A stretch of 64,000 nucleotides of DNA. It comes from Lingula anatina (lineage: Eukaryota > Brachiopoda > Lingulata > Lingulida > Lingulidae). Of the stretch, positions 1-9,755 are shown in pieces; the stretch's first letter is position 1, and each line of letters starts with the position of its first letter. The DNA lies in NCBI RefSeq assembly GCF_001039355.2, contig NW_019773714.1, forward strand, positions 1 to 64,000, read 5' to 3'. The notes below the pieces were generated by a model. It had not been told where the DNA came from and did not search any database. It saw nothing but the letters and a program-made list of their open reading frames with translations. The position numbers were made by a program, and so were the translations under genes.

Positions 1-421
1 TGCTTCACACACGCCTTCTGAACTGGTTTTGTTCATCTTTAAATTGGTTCCTCAACGCACAAAAATTTACATTTACGTGATGTTCCAGACATATTGTGAT
101 TATTAATTGTCACGTACATGCACGGCGTCGAGATACACATTTTCATCAAATTTCTACATTTTTTTTTTTTTTTTTTGTTTTTCCAGAATCTTACTATATG
201 CAGTTTTCCTTACAAATTCCAACAGATAAACACTATGATCAAAATGTTTGATTCTTTCAAATTATTTTCACGAACTGATTCAAGTTTTAAATTGCGCTTA
301 TCTTCTTCCTCATTACAAAAGGGAAAGAATGAGTCATATGGGGGAATTGTGGCTTACCTTTACTACATCCATTCAATAATAACTTTTGACATAGTTTTAC
401 AATTATTTGGAAAAGGAATTC

Positions 422-494
422 TGGAGAACCTGGGCATTGATCCCAGTACCTCTCACATGCTAAGCGAGCGCTCTACCATTTGAGCTAGATCCCC
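422..494 (-). tRNA. tRNA-Ala (AGC), copy 1
   Basis: Read on the minus strand this is a 73-nt cloverleaf. The acceptor arm GGGGATC pairs with GTTCTCC except for one T-T mismatch. The D stem is GCTC/GAGC, the anticodon stem CTCGC/GTGAG, and the anticodon loop TTAGCAT has anticodon AGC. The T stem CTGGG/CCCAG is perfect and the discriminator is A. The A box (TAGCTCAAATGG) is intact, and the B box region (GGGATCAATGCCC) resembles animal tRNA-Ala genes. A TTTT run, a Pol III terminator, lies within 15 nt downstream. This copy is identical to the one at 4259-4331. It could be a working gene or a recent tRNA-derived repeat. Confidence 0.75.
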
Positions 495-870
495 TTCGTA
501 CCTGCAAACTTTTCTTAACTGTATTTGTTCATCTCTAAAGTGGTTCCTCAACGCACATACATTTACATTTACATGATGTTCAAGTCATATTGTGATTGTT
601 AATTATCACGCACATGCACAGCGTCGAGATACACATTTACACACTTTTCAACGAATTTCTACAAATTATTTTGTTTTTCTGTAATCGAGAACCTCACTAT
701 ATGTCAACTTTTCCTTGCAAATTCCAACAGATAAACGCTCTGATCAAAATATTTAATACTTAATTTAGTCGTAATACTAATATGACTTGAACATCACGTA
801 AATGTAAATTTATGTGCTTTGTGGAACCACTTTAAAGATGAACAAATACAGTTGACAAGGCTGGTATGAA

Positions 871-887
871 GGGGATCTAGCTCAAAT
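871..887 (+). repeat. Inverted tRNA-Ala 5' fragment
   Basis: The first 17 nt of the tRNA-Ala (acceptor and D-arm start, GGGGATCTAGCTCAAAT) occur here on the plus strand, opposite to every other copy. They are preceded by about 90 bp that is the reverse complement of the unit's start, so roughly 780-887 is an inverted block. Confidence 0.7.
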
Positions 888-1086
888 CCAAAATTAAAGT
901 TCTAATCAAAATGTTTGATTCTTTCAAGTTTTTCACCAAATGATTCAGGTTTTAAATGGCGCTTATCTTCTTTCTTATTACAAAACGGAGAGAATCGGTC
1001 ATATGAGGAAATTTTGGAGTACATATACCTCATCCATTCAATAATAACTTTTGACATAGTTTTACAATTATTTGGAAAAGAAATTC

Positions 1087-1159
1087 TGGAGAACATAGGT
1101 ATTGATTCCAGTACCTCTCACATGCTAAGCGAGTGCTCTACCATTTGAGCTAGATCCCC
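1087..1159 (-). pseudogene. tRNA-Ala (AGC)-like, copy 2, decayed T arm
   Basis: The acceptor stem, D stem and AGC anticodon loop match copy 1. The T stem has become CTGGA/CCTAT, losing the first and last pairs, and position 26 is A rather than G. It is probably a pseudogene, although the internal A box is intact. Confidence 0.65.
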
Positions 1160-1605
1160 TGCATACCAGAAGGTTTTCTCAACTGTATTTGTTCATTTCT
1201 AAAGTGGTTTCTCAACGCACATACATTTACATTTACATGATGTTCAAGCCATATTGTGATTGTTAATTGTCACGCACATACACAGCGTCGAGATGCATAT
1301 TTTCACAATTTTCATCATATTTTTGCAATTTTTTTTAATGCTTTTCTGTAATCGAGAACCTTACTAAATGCAAAATTGTTCTTGGAAATTCCAACAGATT
1401 AACGTTATGGTCAAAGTATTTGATTCTTTCAAATATTTTCACCTAATGATTCAAGTTTTAAATGTCGCATATTTTCCTCATTACAAAAGGGAAAAAGTCG
1501 ATCATATGGGGAATTTATATAATTAGGAGAACCTATACTTCGTCCATTCAATAGTTACTTTTGAAATAGTTCCTCATTTTTTTTTCTTTTTTGGAAAAGT
1601 AATTC

Positions 1606-1670
1606 TGGAGAACCTGGGCATTGATCCAAGTACCTCTCACATGCTAAGCAAGCGCTCTACCATTTTAGCT
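1606..1670 (-). pseudogene. tRNA-Ala-like copy 3, 5' truncated
   Basis: The 3' acceptor strand, T arm and anticodon arm (loop TTAGCAT) are present. The sequence breaks in the D arm and joins directly to the unit's internal AAACGGCGCTTATCTTC segment. The 5' acceptor strand is missing, so it cannot form a tRNA. Confidence 0.65.
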
Positions 1671-1807
1671 TTAAACGGCGCTTATCTTCTTCCTCATTAC
1701 AAAACGGAAAAGATCGGTCATTTGGAGGAATTTTAGAGTACCTGTTCTGCATCCATTTAATAACTTTTGACATAGTTTCAATTTTTTTTTTTTTTGAAAA
1801 GTAACCT

Positions 1808-1880
1808 TGGAGGACCTAGGCATTGATCCCAGTACCTCTCAGATGCTAAGCGAGCGCTCTACCATTTGAGCAAGATCCCC
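1808..1880 (-). pseudogene. tRNA-Ala (AGC)-like copy 4
   Basis: The AGC anticodon loop is kept. The pair closing the anticodon loop is C-C and the acceptor stem has two mismatches (3' strand GTCCTCC). It is the first member of the 159-bp duplicate pair. Confidence 0.6.
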
Positions 1881-1967
1881 TTCATACCAGAAGGTTTTCT
1901 CAACTGTATTTGTTCATTTCTAAATTTACATTTACATGATGTTCAAGCCATCTTNGAAAAGTAACCT

Positions 1968-2040
1968 TGGAGGACCTGGGCATTAATCCCAGTACCTCTC
2001 AGATGCTAAGCGAGCGCTCTACCATTTGAGCTAGATCCCC
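1968..2040 (-). pseudogene. tRNA-Ala (AGC)-like copy 5
   Basis: This is nearly identical to copy 4, with the same anticodon-stem and acceptor mismatches plus a T-loop change. It is the second member of the duplicate pair that flanks the N at 1955. Confidence 0.6.
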
Positions 2041-2446
2041 TTCATACCAGAAGGTTTTCTCAACTGTATTTGTTCATTTCTAAATTTACATTTACATGAT
2101 GTTCAAGCCATCTTGTGATTGTTAATTGTCACGCACATGCACAGCGTCGAGATACACATTTCCACAATTTTCATCATATTTTTGTAATTTTTTATGCTTT
2201 TCTGTAATCGAGAACTTTACTATATGCAAAATTGTTCGTGGAAATTCCAACAGATATACGTTATGATCAAAATGTTTGATTCTTTCAAATATTTTAACCT
2301 AGTGATTTAAATTTTAAATGTTGCATATGTTCTTCATAACAAAAGGGAAAAACTCGATCATATGGGGAATTTAGGAGAACGTATACTTCGCCCATTCATT
2401 AATAACTTTTGAAATAGTTTCACAATATTTTTTGGAAAAGTAATTC

Positions 2447-2519
2447 TGGAGAACCTGGGCATTGATCCCAGTACCTCTCACATGCTAAGCGAGCGATCTA
2501 CCATTTGAGCTAGATCCCT
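2447..2519 (-). pseudogene. tRNA-Ala (AGC)-like copy 6
   Basis: The sequence is close to copy 1 with a perfect T arm and AGC loop. The D stem is broken (GATC where GAGC is expected) and the first base of the acceptor stem is changed. It is probably a pseudogene or weak gene. Confidence 0.6.
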
Positions 2520-3855
2520 TTCACACGGTTTTCTAAACTGTATTTGTTCATCTCTAAAGTGGTTCCTCAACTCACATACATTTACATTTACATGATGTTC
2601 AAGTCATATTGTGATTGTCACGCACATACACAGCGTCGAGATACACATTTTCACAATTTTCGTCATATTTTTGCAATCTTTTTATGCTTTTCTGTAATCG
2701 AGACCCTTACTTTATGAAAAAATGTTCTTGGAAATTCCAACAGATAAACGTTATGATCAAAATGTGTGATTCTTTCAAATATTTTCACCTACTGATTTAT
2801 TTTTTATCCGTCACTTTTGTAAATATACAGCATGTTACCGTTTTAAAGACAACAAAATTAATCTTAATAACTGTACCTAATGATACAGTCTTCGAATAGC
2901 GCAAATGAATTTGGAGATATAATAATGCAGTGGATAAAAAGAGCAAAAAACTTAAACTGTAACAATATGCTTATAACAAACCCTGGTACAAAGAGTAATA
3001 GAAACCTTAGAAACATAACAAAACCGATAAAAAGGCACTGAATGGGCGAACAACGAGAATGTGGGTCTGAAAAATATGCAAAAGTTATTCTTAGAGCGAG
3101 AGGGTTGAAAAAAGTCTAAATTATGCGGGTTGTGTTGCTCAATGAATGCGATAGATGTGCACTAATAACACAATCGTTGTTAAAAGAAAGGGGAACTGGG
3201 TATGTTAAACAGGAGTTGTTTTCAAACAACTTTCTTATAACTTAACAGTAAATAAACCGCTTCTTGTAAAACTATGTGTATCTAAGGTCTATTAATAGTT
3301 TTCGATGATTTCGACATTTTCATGGGGAATTTTGGAGTATACATGTATATACTTCATCCTACGCGAGCGCTCTACCCACCTTCTCAACTGTATTTGTTCA
3401 TCTTTAAGGTGCTTCCTCAACGCACATAAATTAACATTTACGTGATGTTCAAGACATATTGTGATTGTTAATTGTCACTCACATGCACAGCGTCGAGATA
3501 CATATTTTCACACTTTTCATCAAATTTCTACAATTATTTTTTGTTTTGTTTTTATGTAATCGAGAACCTTACTAACACTTTTCATCAAATTTCTACAAAT
3601 TATTTTGTTTTTTGTAATCGAGAACATTACGATATGCAATATTTTCCTTGGAAATTCCAACAGATAAACGCTTTAATCAAAATGTTTAATTTTTTTAATT
3701 TTTTTTTTCACCTACTGATTTAAGTTAAATCGGTGCTTATCTTCTTCATTACAAAAGGGACAGGGACATCTATTATGGGGATTTGGAGTGCATTTCCTTT
3801 TTCGTTCAATAATGGCTTTTGACACAGTTCTACAATTTTTTTGGAAAAGAAATTC

Positions 3856-3928
3856 TGGAGAACCTGTGCATTGATCCCAGTACCTCTCACATGCCAAGCG
3901 AGCGCTCTGCCATTTGTGCTAGATCCCC
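3856..3928 (-). pseudogene. tRNA-Ala-like copy 7, anticodon GGC
   Basis: The anticodon loop reads TTGGCAT, so AGC has become GGC, still an alanine anticodon. The D arm is altered (AGCAC at its start) and the T stem has a T-to-G change on its plus-strand copy. Decay is more likely than a working GGC tRNA, since eukaryotes rarely use GGC for alanine. Confidence 0.55.
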
Positions 3929-4258
3929 TTTATACCCACTTTCTCAACTGCATTTGTTCATCTTTTTTACATTTACGTGATGTTCAAGTCATATTGTGAT
4001 TGTTAAATGTCACTCACATTCACAGCGTCGAGATACACATTTTCACAATTTTCATCAAATTTCTACAAACTTTTTTGTAACAGAGAACACTTGATTCTTT
4101 CAAGTTTTTCACCTACTGATTCAAGTTTTAAATGGCGCTTATCTTTTTCATTACAAAAAGGAAAGAGTCGGTCATATGGGGGATTTTGGAGTACCTATAC
4201 TTTAACCATTTAATAATAACTTTTGACATAGTTTTACAATTGTTTGGAAAAGAATTTT

Positions 4259-4331
4259 TGGAGAACCTGGGCATTGATCCCAGTACCTCTCACATGCTAA
4301 GCGAGCGCTCTACCATTTGAGCTAGATCCCC
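4259..4331 (-). tRNA. tRNA-Ala (AGC), copy 8
   Basis: This is identical over 73 nt to copy 1 at 422-494: intact A box, AGC anticodon, full D, anticodon and T stems, and discriminator A. The downstream flank, read on the minus strand, carries AAAAATTC and then TTTTCC, a possible Pol III stop. Two identical copies at the ends of a decayed array favour selection or recent homogenisation. Confidence 0.75.
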
Positions 4332-5448
4332 GTCTTGCTAATTTACGGATTTTGACTAGCTGTGCCACTAGAAAGTGTCTCTTCTACGAAAACGGATTTT
4401 TATTGCTAGCGGTCACGCACGTGCACAAATACAGGATCGTGACACCCATTTACACAAAGCGGAAATTATAGCTCATTTAACCTTCGTTCCCCATTTAGAA
4501 TAACTTTTTGCCTTTTAATAAGGTATATACAAACTACTATTGTTTTTGTATATTTCAGCAATTTGCATAGAGTGCGCTTTTCGCAAATTACAAACTACAA
4601 AACAAATGAACATTATGTGTCAATCTTTTATTGTTTTTGTTTGCACCTGATGGTTAAGTCTTTTAAACCCATTAAAAACTTCTGGATATATTGAAACAAA
4701 AATATCTCTGGGAATATCGAATACAATTACCATTTCTTTTTTTTTCTGCGTAAATCTGTCTGAAGAACCTAAGCATTTACCATTATTTAGATTGGTTATA
4801 ATTGTCAGCTCTCACGCACAGGATGCGACAAGCAACGGTATGCACTGTCACAACGTATATGCTTTGCTTTAGTCAATTTCATGTTCTAAATTTTCGTTAA
4901 AAAAAACAGGAAAATGGAATGTCTAGTTTCAAACTATGCTTATTAAACATTCTTTTTGCATTAATCTTTCTATTTCTTTAATTAACTATCTCTTTTTTTT
5001 TTTTTTTTTGATTGATTGATTGATTGGTTTTTCTCCTGTTCCAGCTAAATTAATGTGCAGCTGATCCTGATAATAATACAGTAAGAACCGAGATGTTAAG
5101 TTAAACCTGGTGACGTAGGCATGACTCCTCAGTGCAAACTCATATTTTTATCAAATGTTTTTTGTTGTTTTTTTTGTCTACTTCAGTCAATATATGTGGT
5201 CCAATGCCCATTTTTATCCTCTCAGTTAGAAATCGAGGGGAAAAATATACGATGCTGTAACTAATGAAGCTGGATGACCCTGCGCTGGTGAAACCAGGAT
5301 TTTACGAAGGGGGTGGGGAGGGGGTACACAAGGACAACAGATTCTCACTCCATTACCTGGCTAGTATGAAATAGTACACAAGGACAATTTCACAATACAT
5401 GTGTATATACCGGTAGGTTTTAAGGGTGATATTGCCTCGTTGGGTTCG

Positions 5449-5485
<37 letters not shown>

Positions 5486-6275
5486 TTTGGGGGGGGGGGG
5501 TATGACTTACATAAGTAGCTGAGGGTTGCGTTGCGTGCGTTGTGTCGATCAACTGAGTATATAGATATTAAGGATATCGCTTTTTAAAAGTCATCTTTAA
5601 ATATCAATTAATCGTATACCGCATTTTGCCCTTTCTTTTGTTACAACAGCTGAAAAGTTGTTTCACTGCGGTCTCGTATCTGATGCCTGCGTGTTGTCTT
5701 CGTCCATGTCATTTTACTTTATACAGTACCTATGTAATGCTTGTTCAATTATCAATCGGTTTTCTTTTAAAAACAAAAAACAAAAAGTGAATTCATCTGC
5801 TTTATTTCCAATGTCGAAATGCCGCTGGTTGACAATAATTTCAGTGTTCAATCAGTCAATTTATATCAATAAATTTCATGAATAACACACGCTGGTCTTG
5901 TTATTGTATCTGAAAAAGAATATGATAGTTTACATATAAACCGATTTTAGCATTATGATATATTGACCACAAGGTCAGATTTGTACAATTTGGGAAATGT
6001 TGGGTTTAGACACCCTCCCCCCCCCCCCCCACCTCCCTGCCACCGCCCTGCATGGAATTTGCATGGTTGCCTATTTCATTTTTTTGTTTAACACCTGTTT
6101 TTTTTCTTTTTGAATTTCTTCCCAATGTAAGAAAAAAGACTAGGTGTAACCAAAGTGGCCAGTAATTACTTAATTTTGTAAATATGAAAACAATGCACAA
6201 TGTGTGTACATTTAGTTAGATGATAATGAAAAATAGCGAAAGGTCCGATAAAACAATTCCAATGCAAATTACCAT
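4332..6275. other. Intergenic, diverged repeat and simple sequence
   Basis: A diverged array unit is recognisable to about 4480 (TCACGCACGTGCACAAAT). The rest is AT-rich with homopolymer runs, a TTGATTGATTGATTGG tract near 5010, a (TA)n run at 5450-5482 followed by a T/G run, and a C run near 6012-6030. I see no gene. Confidence 0.5.
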
Positions 6276-6931
6276 TTAAGCCTTATTGCTGAGCAGATCC
6301 TCAAGCTCAGCGAGGTCCTCTGCGGTCATATCGTCCTGCTCCTTGTCCAGCTGCGCTTCCTCGGCGTCCGATGAGAGGTCCTGGTTCACAGGAGCTGAAA
6401 TGGAAGAATTTTGAGAAAAACTATCGGAAAAATCATTGCAAAGAGAGATCAACAGTTTTAAAGTACTTGTATGATAAGCTAGGGTATACCTTGTGACTGA
6501 TGAAGCCACTTTGTGTGTGTTTGCCAGAGAGAGAGAGAGAGAGAGAGAGAAGCTGGCCTGTGATCATATCAAGTTTTCCTTGAGATAATTCAACTCTAAT
6601 AAGAATTAAACCATCAAGACCATTCACGCCACTTTGATAATGGACGGTCAAATACCACATTTAAAGACAGTCAATGACAAGAATTCTATCCTTAAACCTG
6701 CAATACTCTTTGTCAGCAGAAAAAACGCATTTTTTTCTCAAAAACATACCATTTACATCAAGCTTCGACATCTTGCCGGCTTGAAGATCGCTCAAAATGG
6801 CCTTCAGGCTATTCTCCTAAAATAATTTAATATTTTCATCATTTAATTGAAAATTATGAAATCATCTTTGCTCTCTTTCACCCATATTTTCCGAATTACG
6901 CTCCGTCTCTTTTCCTCTCATTCGTTCTCAC

Positions 6932-6982
<51 letters not shown>

Positions 6983-7605
6983 CTCTCCGGGGTGTACTTA
7001 CGTCATCAACACCCTCGCCCCAGCAAGCCCATGGGTTGTGCTTGCAATAGTGCTTGACCACCCTTTTGACGAATCTGGAAATAGAATGTAGTGTTTAATT
7101 TTCATTTTCTGTTCTATTTTTCGAGGTCAAAATATCCAAAAAAATTCTCCACCCTTTCCTAACGTAACACACGGATTGGGTTTTTTAAAAATAAATGTTT
7201 CGTTCCCACACTAGCTTGTGTAGAGTAGCATTCTTTAGGGTATGCAGTGTCACTAGTGCATTATTAATTCGATCATCTCATTTCTGGTTATGCTTAAAAT
7301 TAAATTATCTCCACTCATTATTCTGTTTAGCCTTTGCTTGATTGAAACTGAAATTGTTCATTATATCTGCAAACATGATAACAGTTGACACGCCACCCAT
7401 GCTTATCAAACCAAGAAGACTGTAAAATTATCTGAAATATTTCTATTTATTCTTTCTTCTCTTTTAAACCAAATTTTCCACAGAAATTGCTTTTGATTAT
7501 GAAATAAGCAAAAAAGATTGCTTGCCTTCTTCTTAAGCTCTGTCCTTCCTGGACCACCGTAGCCACGACGACCACTAAAATGCCTATAAGCAGGTACAGC
7601 TTCAT
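6276..7605 (-). CDS. Secreted cationic peptide precursor, four coding exons
   Basis: I assembled this gene from splice sites. Coding exons on the minus strand are 7605-7526, 7074-7002, 6816-6750 and 6394-6276, totalling 339 nt and 112 residues. Phases fit at each junction. Intron 1 is GC-AG (donor AG|GCAAGC), introns 2 and 3 are GT-AG (GTAAGT, GTATGT). The product starts with a signal peptide (MKLYLLIGILVVVVA and a few more residues). It then has a basic stretch with RRR and a KR processing site, and a core HYCKHNPWACWGEG with two cysteines six residues apart. The remaining 60 or so residues are strongly acidic (DAEEAQLDKEQDD, AEDLAELEDLL). A cationic core with one disulfide and an acidic propiece resembles invertebrate host-defence peptide precursors. 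The C-x6-C-W-G pattern also recalls CCHamide-type neuropeptides, but no amidation site follows. I do not recognise the family. Confidence 0.72.
6525..6551. repeat. (GA)n microsatellite in intron 3
   Basis: A pure GA run of about 27 bases lies in the last intron of the peptide precursor gene. Confidence 0.9.
6934..6988. repeat. (CT)n microsatellite in intron 2
   Basis: A CT run with two CTAT interruptions lies just past the GTAAGT donor at 7001. On the coding strand it is a GA tract beginning about 12 nt inside the intron. Confidence 0.9.
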
Positions 7606-8838
7606 GGTGGACTGATAGGAGAAGAGAGAAATGGAGTGAGGAAAAAAAACATAAAATGACATCTCGAAAAAATTACGTCAACGTTTTGTAAAAGGTAAAG
7701 ATTGATCTTGATCGTCTATTCAGTGCATATTTGACCTTTTATAAACAAAAAAATTCCTAGAAATATCAAATCCGTTCACCACCAAGGCACACCTAACCAA
7801 AACCGTTAAAAATTAATGATAGCTGCTAATTTTCGAGTAACTTTTAGAATGGAGATGGAAACTTGTCAATTTTACTCATTACGATAAAATTAAAACGAAA
7901 AAGCCCAAAACTGCTTTATTGGTGGCCATTTTTTCTACAAAATCGGATACATTTTGTTAATTAAGATTTTTTTTTTGAAATTTCAATATCTTTTTTTAAT
8001 ATCTTTTTTTTTCAATATCTTATAGTAACGGACTAAAACATAACGAATCTAAAAGAATACTGGGGGTAGGTGGAAGTAACTTGAATAAAGCTAGATTTCG
8101 ATCATTTTTATCTGCCACGCCTAAATGCAAGATCACACCCGGAAGGTTAAACACGTAATAGTGAGAGATACTATACGTGGGATGGCAGCATGAACATGAT
8201 GATAGTTGAATATATTACTACAATTATGTTGATATTGGTTGAAAAGCGGAAAACTTCCGAAAACCCAACCAAAATTAAAATTTACCCCAAAAATAACAAC
8301 TCATGTTTTAGAATATTAATCGCTTCACGAGTGCATCGTTCAGTCCTTGAAAGTGAATTTGAAGCGACACAACTTAATCAGTATATCCATACACTCTATT
8401 AAAGATGTATTGGCCGAATCAGTGGCTTGAAATACGCCATGTTACTATATCAAATTAGATGGTAAGCAATTATAAAACTTTGCCAACATAGGCAGCTACA
8501 ATGTGATGCCGCAATGTAGGCCCCTAATCTTTAGTAGTAGCACCGTAAGCACGATGAAAACATCTCACCTTCAACAAGGAACGCCTGGCGCTGGTATCTT
8601 CAGCTGGGTATCTCTATCGTCTAGCGATATTGATGACAATCCAGCTAATTCATCTCTCTTATATATTATTCATGGCAGAACTTTCCAAGAATTTTAGAAG
8701 AGTAGCTAATTTTTTTAATGCAAATTCAATACTGTTTCTTTGTTTGGATTCTGAGAAATTTTAAGCTCTACGTTTCCCAGAAAACAGACAATAAACATGT
8801 CAAGGAGTTCCAGACATCAAAATGATTTCATAACCTAA
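7606..8838. other. Upstream of the peptide gene, no gene seen
   Basis: This AT-rich stretch would hold the promoter and any 5' untranslated exon of the minus-strand peptide gene. I see no clear TATA box close to 7605 and no convincing coding sequence. Confidence 0.4.
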
Positions 8839-9025
8839 GGGCGCATTTAGAACAGGTTGATCCGCGGACTAACAGATCCGCAGATCAAATATGGCCGATC
8901 CACTTAATAGCTTGCCGCATATTCTTCTAATGACTTAAGAGATTCCCCGCGGGGATTTGGTGGTAAGCTTTCAAGTGAGTCGGCCATATTTGGTCCGGGG
9001 ATTTGTTTGTCTGCCACTCAACTTT
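8839..9025. mobile_element. Fold-back MITE, member 1
   Basis: The left end (GGGCGCATTTAGAACA, then ATCCGCGGACTAACAGATCC and ATATGGCCGA) is inverted at the right end (TCGGCCATATTTGGTCCGGG, then TTGAGCGC). It has no coding capacity. It abuts a second, related element. Confidence 0.6.
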
Positions 9026-9312
9026 GAGCGCATTCACAAAAGATGATTCGCGGACAAACTGATCCGCCGACTAAATTTGGTCGATCCACTTAAAAGCGAT
9101 GCTGCTAATTCCCTGATGGTCTCCCCATCTCCACACTCGCCGTCGCTGCAGGGGCCTAGATATTAAAGCTTGGGATCGAGAATTTATCCCGTTAATGACG
9201 CGTGAGGAGGCGCGGAAACCATCAGGGAATTAATGGCATCGCTTTTGAGATGGTCGGCCATATGTGGTCCGCGGATCAGTTAGTCCACGGATGAACTGTT
9301 CTGAATGCGCTC
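9026..9312. mobile_element. Fold-back MITE, member 2
   Basis: About 287 bp with inverted arms of roughly 100 bp each. The left arm runs GAGCGCATTC, GATCCGCCGACTAAAT, GCTAATTCCCTGATGG. The right arm is its imperfect complement and ends TGAATGCGCTC. The whole can fold into one long hairpin. It is related to the preceding element. Confidence 0.7.
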
Positions 9313-9755
9313 TTTGGTTGTGGATGCAGCATAAGTCATTAACTCACCTCAAACATTTGAGGTCGATGCATGCATACACTCCAATTTCGTCTGGGCTCGA
9401 CATCTCGGAAAATTTATTAAACAGATTCCAGGCTACTGAATTATGAAGTCGCTTACTACATATTTAGATGTTATCTACACGACAAGGTCTCAGGCATTCC
9501 AGTCGATTCGTCGCGACTTTAATCATGATTAGAAGCTATTCAAGTTATCAAAATTACCCACTCCAAGGTATGTGAGAGAGAGAGATGAGGTTTAGTGAGT
9601 ACCGAAAAATCTCCGCCTATTCAAATGATTAAAAATTGAAGTGATATAAATCTAGAAGAATTGACTCGAATAAGCATGATAGTCACTAAATACATCAGAT
9701 AGATTAAATAACATTTCATATTTTAATATGATAGGTATAAACACTTAATTTTAAA
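9313..9755. other. Intergenic, no feature seen
   Basis: AT-rich sequence with a short GA run near 9573. No gene or repeat boundary is recognised. Confidence 0.4.

Larger units (their letters stand above)
1796..2114. repeat. 159-bp near-identical duplication split by an N
   Basis: 1796-1954 and 1956-2114 are nearly the same 159 bases, each with one tRNA-Ala-like copy. They are joined by the single undetermined base at 1955, which makes an assembly artefact likely. Confidence 0.8.
1..4331. repeat. Tandem array of tRNA-Ala-bearing repeat units
   Basis: A unit of a few hundred bases recurs through this interval. In plus-strand order it contains a phrase near CAACTGTATTTGTTCATC, then TTTACATTTACATGATGTTC, then CACGCACATGCACAGCGTC, then AATTCCAACAGATAAACG, then GGCGCTTATCTTCTTC, and last a minus-strand tRNA-Ala(AGC)-like sequence. 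At least eight tRNA-like copies and several tRNA-less units are present, with deletions, one inversion (about 780-887) and a chimeric junction near 1670. A non-repeat stretch of about 2810-3330 interrupts the array. Beyond 4331 a more diverged unit seems to continue to about 4480. Open frames that cross the array are antisense readings of the tRNA and flanks, not proteins. Confidence 0.85.

Noticed and set aside
118-4320. Repeated open frames ending in ENLGIDPSTSHMLSERSTI
   Set aside because: They are antisense readings of the tRNA-Ala-like sequence and its flanks; the repetition comes from the DNA array, not a protein family.
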